Made by a program: the position numbers and the translations under genes
The notes under the pieces: generated by a model
What the model was told of the DNA's origin: nothing
Databases searched by the model: none
Seen by the model: only the letters and a program-made list of their open reading frames with translations
DNA from: Fibrobacterota bacterium
Lineage (GTDB): Bacteria; Fibrobacterota; Chitinivibrionia; Chitinivibrionales; Chitinispirillaceae
Direction: 5' to 3'
Assembly: GCA_023436205.1 (NCBI GenBank)
Contig: JAEZKC010000006.1
Coordinates: forward strand, 76,197 to 140,196
Length of the DNA: 64,000 nucleotides
Shown here: piece after piece, positions 54,593 through 62,247 of the stretch
Layout: the number at the start of each line of letters is the position of its first letter
Numbering within the stretch: the first letter of the stretch is position 1

Positions 54593-55027
54593 TTATTTGC
54601 GTCTGCAAGCCTTGACTTCGATTTGCCGTTCCCGAAGAAGCCATTTGTCGAACGTCTGTTTATGGACAAGCCATTTGCCAAAAACCTTCTGCTGACCAAC
54701 TATCTGGTGCTCGTATATCTGGCGTTTAACTTCCTTTAACGACAGGTTCAGTTTGGCAGCTATCTCTTCACAGGTATAGTACTCCGAATCCGTACTAACG
54801 GGCTGTTTGGAGCCTTTGGTGGGTTGTAGCTTTGGGGGGCTAATTTTCTCTATATCATTTTTAAAATCCCTTACAATTTTCTTTGCCCCATTGGATAGTG
54901 GCACTTCAAAAAATTTATCAGGTTCAGCGTCTTCGGGAACGTACTGAATAGGGAAGGGTGCCTTTTGTGGAGTGACCAAAAGGTTGTCGGGTTCAGTATT
55001 CAGTAAAGAGTACTTTTTCTTCTTCAT
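54593..55027 (-). CDS. Excisionase-like helix-turn-helix protein
   Basis: 144 residues from ATG 55025-55027, with CAGGAAA upstream. The C-terminal ~60 residues are a MerR/HTH-17 type winged helix ('YYTCEEIAAKLNLSLKEV', 'FGKWLVHKQTFDKWLL'), as in Xis directionality factors. The N-terminal 80 residues are polar and unstructured. It lies between attL and the integrase gene, about 100 bases from the latter, the usual place for xis. It could also act as a repressor. Confidence 0.75.
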   Translation of the reverse strand: MKKKKYSLLNTEPDNLLVTPQKAPFPIQYVPEDAEPDKFFEVPLSNGAKKIVRDFKNDIEKISPPKLQPTKGSKQPVSTDSEYYTCEEIAAKLNLSLKEVKRQIYEHQIVGQQKVFGKWLVHKQTFDKWLLRERQIEVKACRRK

Positions 55028-55130
55028 TTTCAGATTTCCTGTAGAACGGTAAATCGTACAATAAGTAATTATACCATTTACCAGTTGTGTAGACAATCAC
55101 AAGAAGCAGGGAGAATGCTGTCGCCAGTGG

Positions 55131-56285
55131 TTAGGACTTTCTCTTGCGGCGTTTTGGCTTCTTTGCGAGATTGAGAAATTGCTGTGCTTCGGCAATCGAT
55201 GCTTCGTGATCTGCATTATGATAGACTTCAATTATCTGCCTTGAACTCCACCCACCAATATTCATTACATGGTGGGTTCGCAGGTTCATCTTTGTTAAAA
55301 GCCATGTCAGTGCATGGTGCCGTAGGTCATGCCAGCGTAAGTTCTTTATACCTGCCAACTGTTTTGCTCTGCTCCATGCCTTTTTAAAATTTCCAATCGG
55401 CTCAAAAATCTTTCCATTTTCTGTTTCCACAGGTCTATAGAAAAGATAGGGACATTGTTCTGGAATATTTGAAAAGTGGTCTTCAAGTTCGGGGTAGATA
55501 AATTGAGTTACAGGAATCTTCTTTTTATTGGTAATGAACTGAATCGTTTTGTTATGCATATTGAGATTGGTTTTCGTTAATCTTCTCAGATCTGATATTC
55601 TTGAGGGATTACGAATACTATGAAGGTAAATAGGAAGGTAGTGGGGATACTCCTTTTCAATTACCTTATATAATTTGTCCAGTTCATCATCTGACAGCGT
55701 TCTATTACGAGGCACTTCCTTCCATTTCACTTTTTGTGTAATTGGGTTAGAATTGATAATGCCCTGTTCGTGTGCCCAGATGCAAACAGCCTTGATCGCC
55801 CTGTAGATTTTATTCTTAGTATTCTGAGAAAGGAGACGGTTTGTTTCTACTATGGAGCCACTCATTCCGTATCCGTTGAACCGACATGCTTTCATCTTTT
55901 CAAGTTTTTTGATATAAGCTTCTATTTGCTCACCTTTCTCATTTATTCCACCAAAAACGAATGTTTTGATTGATTTCGGATCGGTTAATACTGCACTCAT
56001 ATCGTTTATTATTCGATTATAAGAAGTGAAATCGGAAGGCTTTCTAATCTTGACATAATCTTCTATGACTTTATTGAATGTGGGGTATTGATCTTCTATA
56101 ATTTCATTTTTAGAAGTTTCCAGATCGGCGATTCTTTGTACTTCCTTCAAGAACTCATGTTGAAGTTTCAAGGCTGCACGTTCGCTGCCTTTCCAGCTTC
56201 TTCTTAATCTTCTGAGCTGTTTACCATTCACCTTTATGGCGACATCTATATCCCATAGGTTATGTCCAACGTTTTTTACTGACAT
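55131..56285 (-). CDS. Tyrosine-type site-specific integrase
   Basis: 384 residues from ATG 56283-56285 (AAAGGA upstream). N-terminal SAM-like/core-binding part, then the catalytic domain. The first Arg is in 'SIRNPSRISDLRRL', the H-x-x-R box is in 'RWHDLRHHALTWLL', a further His/Trp is in 'NIGGWSSRQII', and the nucleophile Tyr is in 'EVYHNADHE'. All catalytic residues appear present. It should integrate the element into tRNA-Thr(CGU) and, with the Xis-like protein, excise it. An inverted repeat lies just upstream. Confidence 0.92.
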   Translation of the reverse strand: MSVKNVGHNLWDIDVAIKVNGKQLRRLRRSWKGSERAALKLQHEFLKEVQRIADLETSKNEIIEDQYPTFNKVIEDYVKIRKPSDFTSYNRIINDMSAVLTDPKSIKTFVFGGINEKGEQIEAYIKKLEKMKACRFNGYGMSGSIVETNRLLSQNTKNKIYRAIKAVCIWAHEQGIINSNPITQKVKWKEVPRNRTLSDDELDKLYKVIEKEYPHYLPIYLHSIRNPSRISDLRRLTKTNLNMHNKTIQFITNKKKIPVTQFIYPELEDHFSNIPEQCPYLFYRPVETENGKIFEPIGNFKKAWSRAKQLAGIKNLRWHDLRHHALTWLLTKMNLRTHHVMNIGGWSSRQIIEVYHNADHEASIAEAQQFLNLAKKPKRRKRKS

Positions 56286-56315
56286 AGTCCAATCCTTTAA
56301 ACCGATAAAACAGAA

Positions 56316-56353
56316 ACGGGACAATCACCCATGTAATGTAGGTAATGTCCCGT
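56316..56353. promoter_or_regulatory. Inverted repeat upstream of integrase
   Basis: ACGGGACA (56316-56323) and TGTCCCGT (56346-56353), 22 bases apart, begin about 30 bases upstream of the integrase start. A possible operator for an element regulator, or a terminator for the small gene upstream. Confidence 0.45.
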
Positions 56354-56367
56354 ATCGGATTGAAGGA

Positions 56368-56544
56368 CTATGATTGATGTGGAATTCTCCTTAATTGGTT
56401 CTCATTTTTTTGATAGTAACGAATTAAGTTTTCTTTTTCTAAATCAGGTTGAACCTTGCGGATAGGATTATTAAGTGAAATATCAATCTCATTTAATGAC
56501 TTTTCTGAAAGAAATAGATCTCTGGGAACTCGCTTAAATGTCAA
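56368..56544 (-). CDS. Small 58-residue protein with TTG start
   Basis: AAGGAG six bases upstream of TTG 56542-56544 opens a 58-residue frame ending at TAG 56368-56370. The protein is polar: 'MTFKRVPRDLFLSEKSLNEI' at the start and 'ENLIRYYQKNEN' in the second half. It lies between the integrase and the 138-residue gene in the same orientation. No family recognised. The good ribosome site is the main support. Confidence 0.5.
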   Translation of the reverse strand: MTFKRVPRDLFLSEKSLNEIDISLNNPIRKVQPDLEKENLIRYYQKNENQLRRIPHQS

Positions 56545-56579
56545 TTACAACTCCTTTTTGTATGTTCGATTTAGGTACT

Positions 56580-56996
56580 TTAATTCAGGCTTAAACCACC
56601 TGATCCTGCAACGATATCAACTATTTTGAATGCAACAATATCCTTTTCCTGTTTGTTAATCATTATTGCTAATGATGAATCGATTCGATCAAGGCAAGAC
56701 TGATAATTGTCTTTAATCTGAACTAAAACATCAGATAACGGTTTTATCTTCATATCGACCAGAAATTGTACATCACCAGCATTAAATGTGTATTTAAATC
56801 GGAACGATCCTACTCCGTTTTTTGACGTCCGATTTGCCTTATTAACTCTGACCATATCCAGAGCTGCTGTCATCATGTTTTTAGGATGTTCAGGTGATTT
56901 TATAACATCTAAAGTTGATGGGCTGCTGACTTGAAATTGAATGTCAATCCTGAAATCAGTGCATTCCCATTCTAATGAACCTACATAGTTTTCCAT
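56580..56996 (-). CDS. Unknown element-borne protein (138 residues)
   Basis: AAAGGAC precedes ATG 56994-56996. The protein has alternating strand-like segments ('FRFKYTFNAGDVQFLVDMKI') and a helical C-terminal half ('SCLDRIDSSLAIMINKQEK'). No signal, membrane helix or catalytic motif. AT-rich like its neighbours. It is probably cotranscribed with the 70-residue gene upstream. Function unknown. Confidence 0.65.
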   Translation of the reverse strand: MENYVGSLEWECTDFRIDIQFQVSSPSTLDVIKSPEHPKNMMTAALDMVRVNKANRTSKNGVGSFRFKYTFNAGDVQFLVDMKIKPLSDVLVQIKDNYQSCLDRIDSSLAIMINKQEKDIVAFKIVDIVAGSGGLSLN

Positions 56997-57035
56997 ATAA
57001 TCGTCCTTTTAATAAAAATGTTAATGTTAAGTATT

Positions 57036-57248
57036 TTAAACGTGCTGATCTTTGTTCGGTTTTACCTCGAAAAAAAACTCATGCATGTAAGTCCCGACCA
57101 TATCGTCGAACATGCTTAACATGCTAAACGCCAATGACTCCATGGGGTCTATCTGGTAATGTGGATTGGGTTCGCTTTCGCTTTTTTTAGATATACTAAT
57201 CAAAAAATGTACATGCTCACATACTTCTTTCATCTGTTCTTCTGTCAT
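57036..57248 (-). CDS. Unknown element-borne small protein (70 residues)
   Basis: CAGGAGC precedes ATG 57246-57248. An acidic, Met-rich helical protein ('SLAFSMLSMFDDMVGTYMHE'). No family recognised. First gene of the leftward set that leads to the integrase. Its size and position suggest a regulator or anti-host factor, but nothing in the sequence proves this. Confidence 0.6.
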   Translation of the reverse strand: MTEEQMKEVCEHVHFLISISKKSESEPNPHYQIDPMESLAFSMLSMFDDMVGTYMHEFFFEVKPNKDQHV

Positions 57249-57639
57249 GATAGTGCTCCTGAATAAGGTTTGTAAATATTTATTTCAGTTATTGATCTCC
57301 TTCAAATGCCTGTGTATGGGTTTCTTCGTTTGGTCTCCTTTCTCTGGCTAAAAAACATCTGTTCCAGTGCATTTTAAAGAAGCTGTTTCGAATATAACAA
57401 GAAAAGTCTATAAAGCAAATTTTTGTTATAAGTCTTTGTTATGCAAAGAAATAAACCAGTTCTCTATTTACCCATAACAAAAAGATGAGGTACACATTTT
57501 TTTTAAATGTTAAATCAATGGATAGTTGCTTTGGTGGGCAAGTGAAAGTTTTGAAAAAAATACCAGATTAAATAGCCCGAAAAAATAAAGTAATCCTGTA
57601 TAGGTGAATATTTTACACAGCAGAAAACAGGAGTGCTTT
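57249..57639. promoter_or_regulatory. Divergent control region with repeated TTTGTTAT motif
   Basis: A 391-base AT-rich gap. TTTGTTAT occurs at 57422-57429 and 57435-57442, and its complement ATAACAAA at 57474-57481, with a one-mismatch copy ATAACAAG at 57394-57401. Four copies around the centre of a divergent gap look like an operator array or iterons. No gene is supported here. Confidence 0.5.
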
Positions 57640-58974
57640 ATGAATGAAAAACGGATTCGAGTAGAATGCACAGGGGCTGGAACTTTACCACTTGATAAAA
57701 TTATTCCACTACAGGGAGACCTTAAAACAATTACCCCAGACAGATTAAGAAAGTTGAAAGCAAGTATTATTGAGTTCGGCATTTCAGCCCCAACACAGGT
57801 TTGGGTTGATCCTAATGGAACGCACTATACTCTGGATGGACACCAACGTTTGTTAGCGTTCGAAGCCCTAAAAAGGGACGGTTGGACTATTCCAGAAATC
57901 CCTATTGTTTTTGTGGAAGCCAGTGATATCGATGAAGCAAAAGAGAAACTGCTTGTCGCCACTTCTGCTTACGGGGAATTCTCCGCTTCGGGGGTCGAAC
58001 GGTATATACAAACTCTGAAAAACCGTGACCGTATCAAGAATTCTATAAATTTATCAAACGTGAACTTGAACAGAATTTACGCTGTGCTCAATTCGCTGAC
58101 AGATCCAGATGATATGCCCATAACAGTTCCTGTTCCTACAATTGCCAAACAGGGGGACTTATGGATATGTGGAAAACACAAAATCATCTGTGGCGACAGC
58201 AGGGATAAGAGTGTTATTGATCGTTTTGGAATAGACCAATTTCAACTCTGTCTCACAGATCCACCTTTCGGGATATCGTATCAGCCAGAATGGAGAAAGA
58301 AATTTGACGGTAGCTCAAACAGGAAATCGGGCTTAGTGTTAAATGATGATCTCGCTGTTTTTGAAGATACATTCAAAAATATTGATTCCGATGTTGTCTA
58401 CTGCTTTCATGCTTCAACTAAATCGTATGAAGTTCTTCACAGTTTCACGCAGAATCTCGACTATAATCTTCGAGCGATTGTAATATGGGTCAAGCAGTCG
58501 GCCCCAATCAGCATGGGGGCATGGCACCACCAACATGAACCAATCTTCTATCTTGTAAAAGAGGGTAGGACGGCAAATTGGGTTCATAATGACCATACTG
58601 CTCGCACCGTAATTGAATGCCCGAATCGAAATCCATTTGGTGGAAATTTCTCAAAGAACTCTTTCGACAACCTGACAAGTGATCCAGATACGAGAACAGA
58701 GCATAGTACACAAAAACCCGTGAAACTACTTACTGAAATTATACGGCACCATACGGCAGAAGTTGTGATTGATCCGTTTTTAGGGTCTGCATCCACTATG
58801 ATCGCCTGTCAGCTTTTGGATAGAGCATGTATGGGAGTAGAATTAAACGAGCAATATGTTGATCTTGCTCTTAATCGGTATCTCGCTTTTACAGGTGAAT
58901 CACCTGTAAGAGAATCCGATGGCAAATCGCTTGTAGAACTTAAAGCAGAACTTTCAAATGAAGGAGGTGTATAA
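57640..58974 (+). CDS. ParB-domain DNA methyltransferase (beta class)
   Basis: 444 residues from ATG 57640 (AGGAG upstream). The ParB/Srx-like N-domain has DGHQR at 66-70. The methyltransferase part begins with 'GDLWICGKHKIICGDS'. Motif IV is DPPF (207-210) and motif I, 'PFLGSASTM', comes near the C-terminus, so it is a beta-class N6-adenine or N4-cytosine enzyme. No restriction gene is adjacent. Such orphan enzymes on mobile elements often protect against host restriction or regulate the element. The ParB part may help DNA targeting. It is coupled by one base to the next gene. Confidence 0.9.
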   Translation: MNEKRIRVECTGAGTLPLDKIIPLQGDLKTITPDRLRKLKASIIEFGISAPTQVWVDPNGTHYTLDGHQRLLAFEALKRDGWTIPEIPIVFVEASDIDEAKEKLLVATSAYGEFSASGVERYIQTLKNRDRIKNSINLSNVNLNRIYAVLNSLTDPDDMPITVPVPTIAKQGDLWICGKHKIICGDSRDKSVIDRFGIDQFQLCLTDPPFGISYQPEWRKKFDGSSNRKSGLVLNDDLAVFEDTFKNIDSDVVYCFHASTKSYEVLHSFTQNLDYNLRAIVIWVKQSAPISMGAWHHQHEPIFYLVKEGRTANWVHNDHTARTVIECPNRNPFGGNFSKNSFDNLTSDPDTRTEHSTQKPVKLLTEIIRHHTAEVVIDPFLGSASTMIACQLLDRACMGVELNEQYVDLALNRYLAFTGESPVRESDGKSLVELKAELSNEGGV

Positions 58975-59318
58975 TGGCTAATATAATTCATATAATTGAA
59001 AATCTAGCTCCACATCAGCAACAGTTCCTATTGGATATACTCGTTTCTGTTCAAGAGCAAAAGCATATCACCCAACAACAAGCAGGGCTTGTCGGTTGTA
59101 CTATCGAGTTGTTCCCTGCGTCTGAGATCAAACGGTTGTTCGGCAAATATCCTGCACTGTTACGGGCTACAGAACGTCTAATTGGGTTATCGGGTATGCC
59201 AGAGTCAGGATTTGTAAATCTGAAAGCTTTTATCGGTACCATCATCGAGAATGAAATTGAAAGAAGAGTTGAGGAACGGTCTCAGAAAACTCTGTTCGAC
59301 TTTGCTGGGGAAGATTGA
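58974..59318 (+). CDS. Unknown protein coupled to the methyltransferase
   Basis: 114 residues; its ATG overlaps the methyltransferase stop by one base (TAATG), with GGAGG upstream. Helical throughout; no recognised domain. The C-terminal 'IIENEIERRVEERSQKTLF' is a charged helix. Tight coupling implies a shared function, such as a specificity or regulatory partner. Confidence 0.7.
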   Translation: MANIIHIIENLAPHQQQFLLDILVSVQEQKHITQQQAGLVGCTIELFPASEIKRLFGKYPALLRATERLIGLSGMPESGFVNLKAFIGTIIENEIERRVEERSQKTLFDFAGED

Positions 59319-59335
59319 TAACGAGTATGCCTTAA

Positions 59336-59435
59336 CTGTTGGACAATAAGAGAGCGGGTGTGTTGCATCGAACCATCAATGCATCGCTCTCAATGTGGTT
59401 CTAACATGTGGGCTGCACTCCAACAGCATCCTTTT
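59336..59435 (+). ncRNA. Candidate structured RNA or complex terminator
   Basis: CTGTTGGA (59336-59343) pairs with TCCAACAG (59419-59426) as an outer stem. Inside, GAGAGCG (59350-59356) pairs with CGCTCTC (59385-59391), with TGCAT/ATGCA as an inner continuation (59364-59368 and 59379-59383). A short ATGT/ACAT hairpin may follow. The structure ends in CATCCTTTTTC. It may be a terminator with unusual branching, or an independent RNA. Confidence 0.4.
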
Positions 59436-59566
59436 TCTGGTCGCGGGTTTGTGAGACAGTTGCAAAACATGCAAAATTGCCTTCACTGGTCTGGATCGCT
59501 CGTATTATTCAGTATCCTCCAATTTTGAAGGATTTGCGATCAATTTCATGCCGTTGAAATCTTGAT

Positions 59567-60310
59567 TTACAATCTGCTACTGTGCTTATTCGATTCCCTC
59601 AAATTATCCACAACCAGATCCTTAACATACTTTCTCAAACATTCCTGAATTGTTACTCTGGACTGTAAAATATCAGTCGGTAGTGAGTTGTATGGTAGAT
59701 CCCACTGCCCATTTAGAAAACCATAATCATCGATGAATGCCGTTCTTTTTATTCCGTTTACAAGATATGTAACAGCATACTTCATTTCTGGAGTATAGGT
59801 TAGTCCGTTGAATGATGAATTGTGCGTTGAAATAAGGATGTATTTCTCGAATACTTTTGCAGAAGTGCACGAAGGGTGACCGATTACTTTGCAACGATGG
59901 AGATTGTTATCATTAACTGTTACCCAGAAAGCTAACTTTCGTTTGTGAAAGTCTGGTTTGAATGGTTCGTTATTAGTTAAATAGAGTGATTTCGGCTCGA
60001 TGTCGAAAGAGACTGATGAAAGTGGGTTTATCACCAGTGGGGGCGAAAAATCTTTAAGCTTTAAGAAATACTTTTTGTCGGCAATAATGTGAATTCGATA
60101 AACTGCTACTGGCTTATTCTTTTTGTTTACTAATATTATTGGAGTTATTCGTTCCGCAGACAACCTGTCGTGATTGATTGAATATGCTATTTCAATTCTT
60201 GTCCCGATTTGCTGATAGTAAAAAATCAGTGTAAGACCTGTTACCAGCAAACTTGGGATGGTGATAATAACAAGATTGATAATTTCCTTTTGATCTATTA
60301 AAAAATCCAT
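59567..60310 (-). CDS. Membrane-anchored protein of unknown function
   Basis: 247 residues, GGAGG before ATG 60308-60310. One N-terminal transmembrane helix (about 11-31), then a domain rich in beta strands ('AVYRIHIIADKKYF', 'LAFWVTVNDNNLHR'). The rest is exposed on one face of the membrane, probably the cytoplasm since no signal cleavage is apparent. No family recognised. AT-rich, element cargo. Confidence 0.65.
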   Translation of the reverse strand: MDFLIDQKEIINLVIITIPSLLVTGLTLIFYYQQIGTRIEIAYSINHDRLSAERITPIILVNKKNKPVAVYRIHIIADKKYFLKLKDFSPPLVINPLSSVSFDIEPKSLYLTNNEPFKPDFHKRKLAFWVTVNDNNLHRCKVIGHPSCTSAKVFEKYILISTHNSSFNGLTYTPEMKYAVTYLVNGIKRTAFIDDYGFLNGQWDLPYNSLPTDILQSRVTIQECLRKYVKDLVVDNLRESNKHSSRL

Positions 60311-60458
60311 GCCTTATACCTCCAACAACACAATATTCACCCACAACCACTTCTTCCGTTCTCTCTAATCAGGAATTATCGACTTGAGATACGCCCAGTA
60401 CTTAGGTGAATGGTCGTGGTGCTTTGATGGTGTTTCCCATGCCCTTCTCTGCCTTCTA

Positions 60459-60731
60459 CTAGTAGGTACCCCCGTTTTTCAGCGTCGCATTCCAAATCCA
60501 CAAAGCATCGCAGGCTGAGCGTCCATACCATTGCATATAAACTTTCGAACCCGTTTGGGCATTTTGACGTACAGACCAGACCTTCCCGAAATATAGGTTG
60601 TACTCTCGCTCAAACCTTGACTGAACATCGTTCCATTGGCTCCATAGCCTCTTTTCCCGCTTCCTTCGTAACGGGATCGTCAACACTCTCCATGCCAAAA
60701 AGAGGGCAATTAATGTCAAAATCGTCGTCAT
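60459..60731 (-). CDS. Small membrane-anchored protein
   Basis: 90 residues, GGAGCAT before ATG 60729-60731. N-terminal transmembrane helix (1-18), basic 'PLRRKREKRLW', then an aromatic-rich domain ('YNLYFGKVWSVRQ', 'WYGRSACDALWIW'). It ends with two adjacent TAG codons. A different frame past these stops stays open with a coding-like sequence ('HHDHSPKYWAYLKSIIPD') to about 60366, so the gene may once have been longer. Another frame (60610-60816) overlaps but lacks a ribosome site. Confidence 0.55.
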   Translation of the reverse strand: MTTILTLIALFLAWRVLTIPLRRKREKRLWSQWNDVQSRFEREYNLYFGKVWSVRQNAQTGSKVYMQWYGRSACDALWIWNATLKNGGTY

Positions 60732-60916
60732 TGAAATGCTCCAAAATTGGGACGTATACCTTCTTAAAAAGATACTTTTTGGATGATGTTCTGCACACCC
60801 CCATTATATCCAGCAAGGTTATGGGGAACTTTTTTATCTCTCACTGAGAATTGCAATTAATGCTGTAGGTGTGATAATGGATTGAAAAAATGTCTTTCGA
60901 GATGTATTTTATACTC

Positions 60917-61273
60917 ATGGAATTATACTGTTCTAAACTAATACGATATCTTTTGCTGCTATTGATACTTCCACAGTTATCTTTTAGCAGCAGTTTATCA
61001 TATTTTGAAATCTCAGATACACCAGAATCCAATCTTGAGCGTGTTTTTGAAAGTGTTGGGCGATTCGATGGTATATGCAGTGTTATAGTAAAAAATATAG
61101 ATTATTCCAGTTTTCGTATATCGCAGACACGTCATTTTGAACCCAATTTCATAGGCTATAAAAAGCAGTGGCCAAATTTTGGTTGCAAACAATCATTTAC
61201 CATAAACCCGAACTCACCAGTTCTGTTTTCCTCTCAACCTCTGCATACAGATACTGTTGTACTCCTGATTTAA
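60917..61273 (+). CDS. Possible secreted protein of about 118 residues
   Basis: ATG 60917 starts a clear signal peptide ('MELYCSKLIRYLLLLLILPQ', cleaved near residue 23). An in-frame ATG at 60890 gives nine more residues; neither has a good ribosome site. The mature part contains 'FEISDTPESNLERVF' and a Ser/Pro-rich end. No family recognised. Called only because of the signal peptide and its place among element cargo. Confidence 0.4.
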   Translation: MELYCSKLIRYLLLLLILPQLSFSSSLSYFEISDTPESNLERVFESVGRFDGICSVIVKNIDYSSFRISQTRHFEPNFIGYKKQWPNFGCKQSFTINPNSPVLFSSQPLHTDTVVLLI

Positions 61274-61356
61274 TACATCTCTGTTTTTAGTATTTCTTTA
61301 ACGTTGCCAAAACTTTATTGGCGATTGTCAAACTTACTTTAAAACGGAGATATCCA

Positions 61357-62247
61357 ATGAATACTGATTTAACATTTCTGAAGAATCATGTTAATGTACA
61401 TGCTTTACAGGATGCTATTAAAAGCGGAAATGGTACTAAAATAAAGCACAATAATGAACAGACCTCGATTCCGATTGCAATATCAAGTGAGATTGCAGCT
61501 TTCCAAAAAAGGTCTGGTAATCTTCAATTGTTGCAGCGGGTTTTAGCAGTAGGTTGGGATGGCAGGAAAGCATCTAAATACGTATTGGGAGAAACGTATC
61601 ATGCAATCCAAAAAATAGCTCAAAACTGGAAAATCACTGTTATTGCAAACAATTCAGGTGAAGACAATTATAGCTTGCTTGATCACATTTCCAAAAAAAC
61701 AGTTTTAGAAACAGCTGTAAAGCATAAATTATTAAAGATGCCATTTACCTTTAACACCATGTGCATCATAATTTCAATCATACTAATGGGAATTTTAGGT
61801 ATTGCTCTTTTAAGGGCTGTGTATAACATTACCTTCATTTTACTTTTGGCATTAGCTGTTCCTGTGTTTGTGGGGGCGATAATTTATCACATACGAAAGG
61901 GTCTGTATTTAGCAAAATATAATATAGATCACGTCAAAATGCTTCTCGCCCAGAATAGAGGAACAACTGAATACGATCTAATGGTTGCTGAGATTGCACA
62001 ACGTTTATCTCAAGAATTACCTTTGGCTGTAATTGTTGAAGATTTAAATAAACTTGATGATTTCAGTGTTGATGCGATGAAATATATCATGGTCGAAGAA
62101 AAGATCTCAAGCATTGGAGCAATCTTTTGGGTTTTGTTTTATGATTCACAACAGGAAAAGACTCTGAGCGAGATTTTGAAGCATCAGTCTCTCGCTATCA
62201 AACATTATAGTGTTGTATCACCCATTGAAATACCAGAAGGTGTCTAA
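61357..62247 (+). CDS. Membrane protein with Walker-B-like segment
   Basis: 296 residues from ATG 61357 (GGAGA upstream). An N-terminal helical domain of about 130 residues, two transmembrane helices (131-154 and 158-177), then a C-terminal domain with 'LPLAVIVEDLNKLDDFSVDA' (221-240). That segment looks like the Walker-B and neighbouring region of STAND/AAA ATPases, where 'VEDL..LD..S' is typical. No P-loop is visible, so ATP hydrolysis is doubtful. Its stop is directly followed by the antiporter ATG. It may regulate that transporter. Confidence 0.7.
   Translation: MNTDLTFLKNHVNVHALQDAIKSGNGTKIKHNNEQTSIPIAISSEIAAFQKRSGNLQLLQRVLAVGWDGRKASKYVLGETYHAIQKIAQNWKITVIANNSGEDNYSLLDHISKKTVLETAVKHKLLKMPFTFNTMCIIISIILMGILGIALLRAVYNITFILLLALAVPVFVGAIIYHIRKGLYLAKYNIDHVKMLLAQNRGTTEYDLMVAEIAQRLSQELPLAVIVEDLNKLDDFSVDAMKYIMVEEKISSIGAIFWVLFYDSQQEKTLSEILKHQSLAIKHYSVVSPIEIPEGV

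Noticed and set aside
60610..60816. Leftward frame of 68 residues overlapping the 90-residue membrane protein
   Set aside because: No ribosome site; the overlapping frame has one and a clear membrane helix.
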